DNA of 13,300 nucleotides, from the NCBI GenBank assembly GCA_902492505.1, contig CABULU010000049.1, positions 1 through 13,300 of the forward strand. The letters are read 5' to 3'. The stretch comes from an uncultured Eubacteriales bacterium. GTDB lineage: Bacteria > Bacillota > Clostridia > Oscillospirales > QAKW01. How positions within the stretch are numbered: position 1 is the stretch's first letter; every line of letters starts with the position of its first letter. The position numbers and the translations under genes are program-made. Of the stretch, positions 7,051-13,300 are shown piece after piece. Under the pieces are notes generated by a model. That model searched no databases. It saw only the letters and a program-made list of their open reading frames with translations, and was not told the origin of the DNA.

Positions 7051-7698
7051 TCAGTTTGTCCTTGTCAGGACAAGCGGATAAATAATATCTGTAAGTTCCT
7101 CCGTCGCAGAATTGCCTGCGCCGACAGAACCTGTGATTTTAAGCTCCGTATCGGTAAGCTCATATGTCTCGTAAACGCCCTCGTCAATACTGCCTACATA
7201 TGTGAACAGCTTTCCGTCTTTAGCGTCAAATTTACCGGAGTTCTCAAAAGCGGCTACCATTTCATCTGTGTCCAGGGCATCCAGCGACTGGCCGACAATG
7301 CTGTCCAGCGATATATTGCTCAGTTCCAGCAGCTCGTCAACAGACATATCAAGTCCCTGTTTTTCTATTTCCTGCTCAAAATAGCCGCGAAGACTTTTCT
7401 TCAAGCTCTCCGCCAGCCCGTCCATTGCCGTATCGATAGATCCCTTATCAGCGGCGATAGAATATGTGCCGTCCGACTTAAAGGAGAACAGCATTTTCAA
7501 ATCAAAGCTGTCTATCTCCATATTGATTCCGAGTTCTTCACTCTGAGCGTTGATTTGACTTTCTATGATATCGGCAAGAGAAACGGTTGCCGTCCAGTCA
7601 CCGACAAGCTTGTCGCGCTCGCTCCCGCACGCCGTAAGACTTAAAAGCATTACAGCGACAAGCAGAAGAGCCGTAAAAGATGATAATACTTTTTTCAT
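7051..7698 (-). CDS. Secreted lipoprotein of unknown function, possibly lipocalin-like
   Basis: A 215-residue protein with a classic lipoprotein signal: positive MKK, a hydrophobic stretch and the lipobox LTAC with the lipidated cysteine at residue 24. The mature part begins GSERDKLVGDW, followed by strands such as MLFSFKSDGTYSI and KLFTYVGSIDEGVYETYELT. This GxW start and the S-DGTY motif recall lipocalin-like or similar beta-barrel lipoproteins in clostridia, but no defined family was recognised. A longer reading frame to 7722 would need a TTG start; the ATG at 7698 is chosen because GGAGG (7704-7708) sits 5 bases before it and the signal peptide then begins correctly. It is monocistronic, with its own promoter and terminator, and divergent from the SPFH gene. 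Confidence 0.85.
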   Translation of the reverse strand: MKKVLSSFTALLLVAVMLLSLTACGSERDKLVGDWTATVSLADIIESQINAQSEELGINMEIDSFDLKMLFSFKSDGTYSIAADKGSIDTAMDGLAESLKKSLRGYFEQEIEKQGLDMSVDELLELSNISLDSIVGQSLDALDTDEMVAAFENSGKFDAKDGKLFTYVGSIDEGVYETYELTDTELKITGSVGAGNSATEELTDIIYPLVLTRTN

Positions 7699-7733
7699 TA
7701 TTCCCTCCGTATTTAAATACAAAATTTAAGTTA

Positions 7734-7762
7734 ATTATACTACACTCAAACCGATATGTCAA
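7734..7762 (-). promoter_or_regulatory. Promoter of the lipoprotein gene
   Basis: On the minus strand TTGACA (7762-7757), 17 bases, TATAAT (7739-7734): both boxes are perfect sigma-A consensus. The leader would be about 29 bases long. The -35 box is 13 bp away from the -35 box of the divergent SPFH promoter. Confidence 0.9.
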
Positions 7763-7775
7763 ACATGCAAAAATA

Positions 7776-7804
7776 TTTACTTTTGAAAAATAACGTGATA
7801 TAAT
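7776..7804 (+). promoter_or_regulatory. Promoter of the SPFH protein gene
   Basis: TTTACT (7776-7781), a 17-base spacer and TATAAT (7799-7804). The -10 is preceded by TGA, making an extended -10 (TGNTATAAT) that compensates for the weaker -35. The transcript would begin near 7811 and carry a leader of about 75 bases, in which GCGCCG (7832-7837) and CGGCGC (7860-7865) can pair just before the ribosome binding site. Confidence 0.8.
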
Positions 7805-7887
7805 ACAGAATGTATACTTATAATATTAGCAGCGCCGTCTGACGGGGTCAAATTAAATTCGGCGCACAATCAAGGGAGGACATGGGT

Positions 7888-8853
7888 ATGGGATACTTTT
7901 TTCTTGTCTTAGGAATTGCTCTTTTGCTTTGGTTCATTTTTTCATGTATTCGCATCGTGCCGCAGGCAACAGAGTACGTAATTGAGTTTCTCGGAAAGTA
8001 CAAAACAACATGGACGGCGGGCTTTCATGTTAAAATTCCGTTTTTGGAGCGGATTTCAAAAAAAATAACACTGAAGGAAATTGTGCTTGACTCACCGCCG
8101 CAGCCCGTTATCACGAAAGACAACGTAACGATGCAGATTGACACTGTCGTATACTACCGCATTTTTGACGCAAAGCTTTACACCTACGGCGTTGTGAACC
8201 CGGTAAATGCGCTTGAAAACCTCACGGCTACAACGCTGCGGAATATCGTCGGTGAAATGGAGCTGGACGGCACACTGACCTCGCGTGATTACATCAACGG
8301 CAAAATGACCGCAATTTTGGACGAAGCGACCGACAAATGGGGCATGAAGGTCAACCGAGTTGAGCTTAAAAACATTATTCCGCCGCAGGAAATACAAAAT
8401 GCGATGGAAAAACAGATGAAAGCGGAGCGTGACCGCCGTGAAACCCTGCTTCAGGCCGAAGGACACAAGGCGGCGGCAATTACACGCGCCGAGGGTGACA
8501 AGCAGGCGGCAATCCTTCAGGCGGAGGGTGAGCGCGACGCAAAAATCGCACGCGCACAGGGTGAGGCAAAGGCGATTGAGCTTGCAAAGGAAGCGGAGGC
8601 AAACGGTCTGCGCGCATTAAAGGCGGCAGACGCCGACAACACCGTTTTGGAACTCAAGCGCTATGAGGCGCTTATCCGTCTGTGTGACGGCAAAGCGGCA
8701 AAGGTTGTCATTCCAACTGACCTTGTAAACGCCGCAACGAAAAATATCATGTTCAGCGAGCTTACCGGCTTGGGAAACACAACAGCTGCAGCGCCCGAAG
8801 AACCGGCGCCGGCGCCGGACAGGGACATCTGCTGCGAGCGGTTTGAAAAATAA
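7888..8853 (+). CDS. SPFH/band-7 (stomatin-like) membrane protein
   Basis: SPFH proteins form large membrane-anchored oligomers that organise membrane microdomains and often accompany proteases such as FtsH. Here an N-terminal membrane anchor (about residues 3-21) is followed by the SPFH domain, with VPQATEYVIEFLGKY, GFHVKIPFLERI and DSPPQPVITKDNV, and then an alanine/glutamate-rich coiled coil. That coil contains four 11-residue repeats around AEG. The tail is Pro/Ala-rich and ends DICCERFEK. Motifs resemble the paraslipin/QmcA group. An ATG at 7882 is also possible, but GGAGG (7875-7879) is only 2 bases from it and 8 bases from the ATG at 7888, so the latter is chosen. No NfeD-type partner gene is next to it. 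Confidence 0.93.
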   Translation: MGYFFLVLGIALLLWFIFSCIRIVPQATEYVIEFLGKYKTTWTAGFHVKIPFLERISKKITLKEIVLDSPPQPVITKDNVTMQIDTVVYYRIFDAKLYTYGVVNPVNALENLTATTLRNIVGEMELDGTLTSRDYINGKMTAILDEATDKWGMKVNRVELKNIIPPQEIQNAMEKQMKAERDRRETLLQAEGHKAAAITRAEGDKQAAILQAEGERDAKIARAQGEAKAIELAKEAEANGLRALKAADADNTVLELKRYEALIRLCDGKAAKVVIPTDLVNAATKNIMFSELTGLGNTTAAAPEEPAPAPDRDICCERFEK

Positions 8854-8865
8854 AGTATTCCGGAA

Positions 8866-8898
8866 AAAAACAGGTCTTACACTGTAAGACCTGTTTTT
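8866..8898. terminator. Bidirectional terminator between SPFH gene and epimerase gene
   Basis: CAGGTCTTAC (8871-8880), loop ACT, GTAAGACCTG (8884-8893), flanked by AAAAA and TTTTT. It serves the plus-strand SPFH gene and the converging minus-strand operon. Its right edge overlaps the epimerase stop codon by two bases. Confidence 0.92.
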
Positions 8899-9562
8899 AT
8901 TTAAGTATTTTCCTCAAACGCGCGATATTGTCAGCTATACAGTCCCCGCAAAAAACGGAGGATGTGCCGCCGACAAAAATATCCGCGCCCGCATCACGCA
9001 TCTTTGCGGCATTTTCAAAACTGATATTGCCGTCCACCTCGATTATTTTATCCGTAATACCGCGTTTTGCAAGACGTGCGCGCAAATCGCGCACCTTGTC
9101 AAAGGAATTCGAAATTATTCGCTGACCCGCAAACCCGGGATTTACACTCATAATCAGCACGCCGTCAATACAACCATATAAATCGTCCAGCACCGACAGC
9201 GGTGTATCAGGGCTGACAGCAGTCAGCGCGTTGGCGCCGATATCGCGCACATATTTAAGGCAGCCCCTTATATCCGCCGCACTCTCACAGTGAACACTTA
9301 CAAGCTCACCCGGACGTATATCAAACCATTTAAGCTTATTTTCGGGATTTACAATCATCAGATGAATATCGAGGGGAATGACGGTCAGCCGCCGAAGCAG
9401 TCTGCAAAAATCCACACCAAGCGTGATATTGGGCACAAATTCTCCATCCATAATATCAACATGCAGATATTCAACGCCCTCTTTTTCAAACTGCAACAAA
9501 ATATGTTCAAGGCGTGTCAAATCGGCACACATCATGGACGGAGACAACAACGCCTTATTCAT
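8897..9562 (-). CDS. Ribulose-phosphate 3-epimerase family protein
   Basis: This is a 221-residue TIM barrel of the family that moves a hydroxyl at C3 of ketose phosphates (Ru5P to Xu5P in Rpe). Expected metal and acid/base residues are present: H34 and D36 in LHVDIMDG, H67 in LDIHLMI, D177 in IEVDG. The phosphate-binding VNPGFAGQ and VGGTSSVF are also there. Several signatures differ from ordinary Rpe: SPSMMCADL instead of APSILAADF, AVSPDTP instead of LNPATP, EVDGN instead of EVDGG, and GGTSS instead of AGSAI. Some of these are nearer the AlsE (allulose-6-phosphate epimerase) type, so the substrate is uncertain. The start codon overlaps the end of the ECF S gene by 8 bases and has no clear ribosome binding site, which implies translational coupling. 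Confidence 0.88.
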   Translation of the reverse strand: MNKALLSPSMMCADLTRLEHILLQFEKEGVEYLHVDIMDGEFVPNITLGVDFCRLLRRLTVIPLDIHLMIVNPENKLKWFDIRPGELVSVHCESAADIRGCLKYVRDIGANALTAVSPDTPLSVLDDLYGCIDGVLIMSVNPGFAGQRIISNSFDKVRDLRARLAKRGITDKIIEVDGNISFENAAKMRDAGADIFVGGTSSVFCGDCIADNIARLRKILK

Positions 9563-10124
9563 CGCTTTCGTTTTCTTTATCTGATATAACTACACGTCTT
9601 TTACGATTCTGAACAATACGGCGTACAGCGCCGGCAAGTACAAGAAACAGTAATGCACTCGCTCCTGCCTGAATAGCGTTAAACGGTACGCTGTCAAAAA
9701 ATGCGCCGGCTGCCGCAGCGCCGATACCCGAACCTGAAATCAACAGCAGCACAATCTCGGCAACATAATATCCCGCAACTGTGACAACGCCGGCAAGACA
9801 AATAAGAATATCCTGCAGGACAGGTTGTTTCGACAGCTTCATAAGCCCTTTTGCGGTAAGCACTACAAGCGACTTTACAATAATCGTCGGTATTATATAT
9901 ATAGCGCTGCCGAGCGTAAAGTCGGCAAGCGCCGCGCCTATGGCTGCTGCGGCAACCGCATACGGCGTCGGCAGCAGCAGCACGGCAAGATAAATGGCGG
10001 CGTCACCTATATGTATATATGCACCGCCTCCGATGGGTGCCACCGCTCCCGTCAGCGTCGCCGCAAATATAATCGCCGCAAACATGGCTCCGTTTGTCAG
10101 CATTTTAAGCTTTGTACTCTTCAT
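9555..10124 (-). CDS. ECF transporter S component, probable vitamin B6 vitamer uptake
   Basis: This 189-residue protein has five or six hydrophobic helices and a charged C-terminal tail (NRKRRVVISDKENESDE). The pattern GAYIHIGDAAIYLAVLL, followed by AAIGAALADFTLGSAIYIIP and IIVKSLVVLTAKGLMKL, is typical of substrate-binding S components of energy-coupling factor vitamin transporters. The ATPases and T component are not in the window and are usually shared and encoded elsewhere. The ATG directly follows the kinase stop codon, and AAGGAG lies inside the end of the kinase gene. Coupling to a pyridoxal kinase suggests pyridoxine/pyridoxal as substrate (PdxU2-like); substrate by context only. Hydroxymethylpyrimidine or another vitamin precursor is an alternative. 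Confidence 0.82.
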   Translation of the reverse strand: MKSTKLKMLTNGAMFAAIIFAATLTGAVAPIGGGAYIHIGDAAIYLAVLLLPTPYAVAAAAIGAALADFTLGSAIYIIPTIIVKSLVVLTAKGLMKLSKQPVLQDILICLAGVVTVAGYYVAEIVLLLISGSGIGAAAAGAFFDSVPFNAIQAGASALLFLVLAGAVRRIVQNRKRRVVISDKENESDE

Positions 10125-10961
10125 TTAAAAGCACTCCTTCAATAAATTAAGTTTATCCTCAAACTGCACTCCGTACAGCTTGTCTTTGCCGTAATTGCCG
10201 TTATTGTACGTATCCCGCACGCATTTTTGAGTAAAATCAGCTGCGGCACAAACTGCCGCCGTAAGGGTCTTACCTGATGTAAGCCCGCCGCACAAAACGC
10301 TTGCGAACACGTCTCCCGTGCCGCAGTATGCCGCAGGGAACTTTTCATTATCCGTAATTGTTATACTTCCACTTTCATAAACAAGGTTTGCAACGCGGCA
10401 TGGCGGAATTTCAAGCACGGTATCCTGTTCCAGCCCCGTTACTACTATGCTGTCTACCGGAAGCTGAGAACACATTTGCTCTATGTCTGCAATTTGTATC
10501 GGGCTTTCGGGATATTCCCTTTTGCACAATGCGCACAGCTCGGTAAGATTGGGAGTGATAACGTCTGCCGCTCTTATAAGCTTTCGCATATGCTCCGATA
10601 TATCCGAGCAGGTATCATAAAGCCTGCCGTTATCGCCGAGCACAGGGTCGACAAGCCGCACTGCGTTTTTGCCCAGCCGATCAATAAGCTCAAGCGTAAT
10701 ATCCGCCTGGATACCCGAACCCAAAAAACCGCTGTAAATCATGTCAAAGGAAATTCCAAGCTGCTCCCAGCAATCGATAAATCCGCGCATATGCCCGGTA
10801 AAATCAAAAAAAGTATAATTTTCAAATCCGGTATGGTTTGACAGTAAAGCAGTGGGTAGAACGGCGCACTCATGACCGCACGCAGACACAATCGGCAGCG
10901 CTACGCTGAGCGAGCACCGTCCCACCCCCGACAGATCATTAATAAGTGCCGCACGTTTCAT
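10125..10961 (-). CDS. Pyridoxal/pyridoxamine kinase (PdxY type)
   Basis: This 278-residue ribokinase-fold enzyme phosphorylates vitamin B6 vitamers at the 5'-hydroxyl using ATP, the trapping step of B6 salvage. NDLSGVGRCSLSVALPI (8-24), CAVLPTALLSNHTGF (32-46), YSGFLGS (76-82), VDPVLGDNG (104-112), ITPNLTE (135-141) and the anion-hole/catalytic-base motif CGTGDVF (213-219, base D217) are all in place. The order and N-terminal block match clostridial pyridoxamine kinases rather than ThiD. It is the first gene of the three-gene operon. The start is supported by GGGGAGG 7 bases upstream. Confidence 0.93.
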   Translation of the reverse strand: MKRAALINDLSGVGRCSLSVALPIVSACGHECAVLPTALLSNHTGFENYTFFDFTGHMRGFIDCWEQLGISFDMIYSGFLGSGIQADITLELIDRLGKNAVRLVDPVLGDNGRLYDTCSDISEHMRKLIRAADVITPNLTELCALCKREYPESPIQIADIEQMCSQLPVDSIVVTGLEQDTVLEIPPCRVANLVYESGSITITDNEKFPAAYCGTGDVFASVLCGGLTSGKTLTAAVCAAADFTQKCVRDTYNNGNYGKDKLYGVQFEDKLNLLKECF

Positions 10962-10993
10962 GAGTACGCCTCCCCTTTTTTACTGATAATGAC

Positions 10994-11002
10994 AGTATAT
11001 CA
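10994..11002 (-). promoter_or_regulatory. Likely extended -10 promoter of the B6 operon
   Basis: On the minus strand TGATATACT (11002-10994) is an extended -10 element. The matching -35 position holds only TTTTAA, a poor box. CTGATA (10983-10988) and TATCAG (10998-11003) form an inverted repeat across it and could be an operator. A second AT-only palindrome, AATAAT-GGT-ATTATT (11004-11018), lies upstream. The 95-bp gap shows no strong terminator for the upstream phage-type genes. Confidence 0.5.
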
Positions 11003-11056
11003 GAATAATGGTATTATTAAAACTATCAATTTTGTTTATTTTTATATGACCAGTTT

Positions 11057-12136
11057 TTAATTTTCCGTCATACCCGCCTTTACAGCATCAACATATGATT
11101 TCAGCACTTCCTCAGAATATCCGAGGATTTCGGGAAAGCTGTCGTCATAAATGCCGTGCTTTATCATATCCCATGCATAGTCCTCAATATCGCCGCCTTT
11201 TTGAGTATTGGTCTGCAGCTTTTCGGGGTCTATACCGAGAATTTCAGCAAACTCCGGGCTGTAATAGCCGCTTTTCATAAGAGAAATTATGTTTGATATC
11301 TGCTTTTGACGTTCCGAATTACTCTGTCTGGCGGCAGATGCATTGCTGCTTGCAATTTTATACTGCATATTCAGAGCATCCATCTTTTCTTCATATTCAC
11401 GGTCAAGTGCATCCTTTTGCTTCTGATATTCAAAGCGGCGGTTTTCCAAATCAAGGTCAGAGGCGTCGAGATGTTTTTGATATTCAAACAGGCGCTCCTG
11501 ATACTCGCGCTCCAGCGCATCCTGTTCGCGCTCATATGCCCGCTGCTCTGCCTCAGTCAGCCTGTCGGCACGGTCGACGGCGGATTCATATTGCAGCTTT
11601 GCAATCTGTGCGCCGCTGTCAAATGCAGACTGAGCCGCATCGCTCGCGATTTGCCGCTTTGCGTCCAACGTATCCGCATAAATCGAATCGCGCTGATTCA
11701 TATAGCTGTTGTCATAAGCCGCCCGGGTGCTTTCACTAAGCCCGCCGGAAATTCCGGATGCTTTCATGTTCTGGTCGAGTCCCAGCGCATTCTGCATATT
11801 CTTTATGTACGCCTCACGCAGTCTTGAACGCCCCAGCTCGTCTGCCGCTTCCTGCTGTGCGCTGTAATTTTTCTGTCTGTTCTGTTCGGCTGCATTCAGC
11901 GCGCCCGCATATGCACTCGCAGCGTCCGCCGCGATGGACATACCGTCATCGATTGAGTTATATTCACTGCCGTCCTCGCCGCCGCTGTAACCGTAGCCGC
12001 GGCGTATACTCTCCGCGCGATTATGAATCTGTGCCCTGAGGTTTTTATCATCGGTGCTTCTCCACGCTTTTTCCAGCTCCTCAATCCTCTGCAAATCGGA
12101 TTTGCTCATAAGCTGTCTGTCAAAAATACTTGCCAT
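11057..12136 (-). CDS. Phage-type coiled-coil protein with duplicated C-terminal motif
   Basis: This 359-residue, highly charged soluble protein has no signal peptide. Residues 1-50 are helical and charged, 66-120 are Ala-rich helices, and 124-136 contain the Gly/Ser motif KASGISGGLSES. Residues about 140-275 form a long coiled coil rich in E, R, Q and Y (for example DALEREYQERLFEYQK and DALDREYEEKMDALNM). The C-terminus contains two related 23-residue units (286-308 and 324-346) sharing GxYxxxFxEILG. The GISGGxSES motif followed by long helices recalls structural or ejection proteins of clostridial phages, but this rests on memory of such proteins, not a search. AAGGAG lies 6 bases before the ATG. 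The gene follows the nozzle-like gene by 18 bases, so they are probably co-transcribed. Confidence 0.7.
   Translation of the reverse strand: MASIFDRQLMSKSDLQRIEELEKAWRSTDDKNLRAQIHNRAESIRRGYGYSGGEDGSEYNSIDDGMSIAADAASAYAGALNAAEQNRQKNYSAQQEAADELGRSRLREAYIKNMQNALGLDQNMKASGISGGLSESTRAAYDNSYMNQRDSIYADTLDAKRQIASDAAQSAFDSGAQIAKLQYESAVDRADRLTEAEQRAYEREQDALEREYQERLFEYQKHLDASDLDLENRRFEYQKQKDALDREYEEKMDALNMQYKIASSNASAARQSNSERQKQISNIISLMKSGYYSPEFAEILGIDPEKLQTNTQKGGDIEDYAWDMIKHGIYDDSFPEILGYSEEVLKSYVDAVKAGMTEN
11099..11281 (-). repeat. Duplicated protein motif in the coiled-coil protein
   Basis: Residues 286-308 (LMKSGYYSPEFAEILGIDPE...) and 324-346 (MIKHGIYDDSFPEILGYSEE...) align without gaps with 10 identities in 23, including G, Y, F, EILG, E and L. 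The period is 38 residues. The nucleotide sequences have diverged, so this is an old duplication and not a recent tandem repeat. Confidence 0.75.
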
Positions 12137-12154
12137 TTTTGTCTCCTTTTCATT

Positions 12155-13300
12155 TTACATTATTGAATATTCTACCAAAAAGCTCTTCATTGTAAACGGT
12201 TGATAATAATTATCGTTTTCAAAACGCAGGCGAATACATTTTCCCCGCTTGTGCAAAAGCCTGCTGTATACCGCATAGCTTTTAGGACGACGGTTGTAAG
12301 TAAAGCATGAATAATCTATGCGTTCATATTTGAATGATGAAAGCTGACCGCCGTAATCCTTTATGATTCTCCAATCATCATTGTCAAACTTCGCTGAAAT
12401 TTTAACGTCCGTATCCACCGGTGCGCCGTTTTGATCGACTCCGCCCGCGAGCCAAACACCCATGCGCGAAAAAAACTTATTTAGGTGGAAGCTCTGACAG
12501 TAGATATCCGGTGTTTCCCAGTAAGCGCTAACCGGACGGTACACGGGGACACCGTCGGTCAGTCCGATCTCATCGCGGTATTCACCCGCACATGAAAATC
12601 CCCGGTTAAACCTGAAAATGTGCTCACCGTCTGAAAAATACAGGTCGCCGTCTTGCACCCACATGTATTTGGCGTTTACACCTTTCCAGATATATCCGTC
12701 ATACTGGCGGCGGGAATAAGGCTCAGACCCGCTTTTGAAATACTGCTTTGAATCAAGCAGATACAGCGTTTCACTCCTGTTTGATATGACAAGAAAATCA
12801 CCGAAAACAAGCATTCTGCAATCAGACAGACTTTCCTGCAGCAAATGGTAATTTATCATAGCCGAACGCACCTGACAGCACCGCTCGTTCAGAACGCCGC
12901 TTGCCGTAACGGCGACTATACCGTTTTCGGTGAGATATACAACCTCATTGTCAAAAACAGCAGTGCCCGCACCCGAATACGGCAGCGGAGTTTTATAGAT
13001 ACCGCTGATTAGAAACAGAGCGTCTGGAATAAATTCAACCTCTGTATCCGCACCGCTCACCCCGCCTGAAACCATATAGACATTATCGCTGCAAATGACG
13101 GCAAGGCGCGTGTCGTCCCCGGCGAGCGCAACCACTTCGGTGTCCGAATCACCTACTTTAAGATAATTCAAATCGGGAAAATAAAGATGACTGTCCATTT
13201 CGGAATAGTATACCAGGTTTGGCAGTGACTCGTTTCCCGAAAGAAACACACGGTCCTTGTATCCACCCACGCCATACATTGTCATACAGCGGCAGCATGC
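12155..13300 (-). CDS. Phage tail nozzle/stabilisation-like beta-rich protein (5' partial)
   Basis: The frame is open from the right edge of the window. An ATG at 13285 exists but has no ribosome binding site, and the five codons before it to the edge are open, so the true start is probably outside. Over 380 residues are visible, rich in beta strands. Landmarks are YGVGGYKDRVFLSGN, LVYYSEMDSHLYFPDLNY, TLYLLDSKQYFKSG, YDGYIWKGVNAKYMWVQDGD, LYFSDGEHIFRFNRG and SAYWETPDIYCQSFHLNKFF. This order matches a protein type I know from clostridial podovirus-like prophages, comparable to P22 gp10/T7 gp12 tail nozzle proteins with a beta-propeller core. The family assignment is from recognition, not a search. 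No frameshift or stop is seen in the visible part. Confidence 0.72.
   Translation of the reverse strand, partial: ACCRCMTMYGVGGYKDRVFLSGNESLPNLVYYSEMDSHLYFPDLNYLKVGDSDTEVVALAGDDTRLAVICSDNVYMVSGGVSGADTEVEFIPDALFLISGIYKTPLPYSGAGTAVFDNEVVYLTENGIVAVTASGVLNERCCQVRSAMINYHLLQESLSDCRMLVFGDFLVISNRSETLYLLDSKQYFKSGSEPYSRRQYDGYIWKGVNAKYMWVQDGDLYFSDGEHIFRFNRGFSCAGEYRDEIGLTDGVPVYRPVSAYWETPDIYCQSFHLNKFFSRMGVWLAGGVDQNGAPVDTDVKISAKFDNDDWRIIKDYGGQLSSFKYERIDYSCFTYNRRPKSYAVYSRLLHKRGKCIRLRFENDNYYQPFTMKSFLVEYSIM

Noticed and set aside
7805..7881. Possible riboswitch in the 5' leader of the SPFH gene
   Set aside because: The leader can form a GCGCCG/CGGCGC stem, but it is only about 75 bases long and matches no riboswitch core I know. 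It is mentioned only as local structure.
8092..8466. Minus-strand frame opposite the SPFH gene
   Set aside because: It is a shadow of a well-conserved gene and has no start signal.
10962..11056. Prophage attachment site between the B6 operon and the phage-type genes
   Set aside because: No direct repeat, tRNA 3' end or integrase was found here; the only tRNA in the window is more than 10 kb away.
11306..11827. Plus-strand frame of 173 codons opposite the coiled-coil gene
   Set aside because: It is antisense to a gene with a good ribosome binding site; its hydrophobic character follows from the reverse complement of Glu/Lys/Gln-rich codons.

Overview
The window looks like chromosomal DNA of a low-to-mid GC Gram-positive bacterium of the Clostridia, perhaps an Oscillospiraceae-like gut lineage. 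The evidence is strong AGGAGG-type ribosome binding sites, canonical TTGACA/TATAAT promoters, a YoaS/YozG-like gene pair, a YetF (DUF421) protein, a uvrB-uvrA operon, an ECF-type vitamin transporter component, and phage structural proteins of a kind familiar to me from clostridial genomes. The taxonomic placement is an inference.

Layout, left to right. Positions 1-640 hold no convincing protein gene. They contain a tRNA-Pro(UGG) gene on the minus strand with its own promoter and terminator, a second terminator hairpin further left, and an AT-rich control region. From 647 a two-gene plus-strand operon encodes a four-helix membrane protein (DUF2975) and a 72-residue Cro/CI-type regulator. Its promoter carries a perfect 15-bp inverted repeat over the -35 box, which looks like an operator. 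It converges, six bases apart, on a minus-strand YetF/DUF421 membrane protein. Next come uvrA and uvrB on the minus strand (transcribed uvrB then uvrA, stop codon touching start codon), then a small secreted lipoprotein gene (minus). The lipoprotein gene diverges from an SPFH/band-7 membrane protein gene (plus), each with a good promoter.

From 8897 to 10961 a tight minus-strand operon encodes a pyridoxal/pyridoxamine kinase, an ECF transporter S component and a ribulose-phosphate-3-epimerase family enzyme. The first junction is TAA directly followed by ATG; the second is an 8-base overlap. The kinase plus S component suggests uptake and trapping of a vitamin B6 vitamer. The epimerase is an unexpected third member whose motifs drift towards the allulose-6-phosphate epimerase (AlsE) type.

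From 11057 to the right edge are two minus-strand phage-type genes. One encodes a long coiled-coil protein with a duplicated C-terminal motif. The other encodes a beta-rich protein resembling podovirus-like tail nozzle/stabilisation proteins, and its 5' end lies outside the window. No integrase, lysis gene or attachment site is visible, so it cannot be decided here whether this is the end of a prophage, a remnant or a domesticated cassette.

Most of the window is ordinary core genome. The parts most worth a second look are the operator-like repeat at 547-585, the B6-epimerase operon, and the phage-type gene pair next to it. No defence system, CRISPR array, insertion sequence or riboswitch was recognised.
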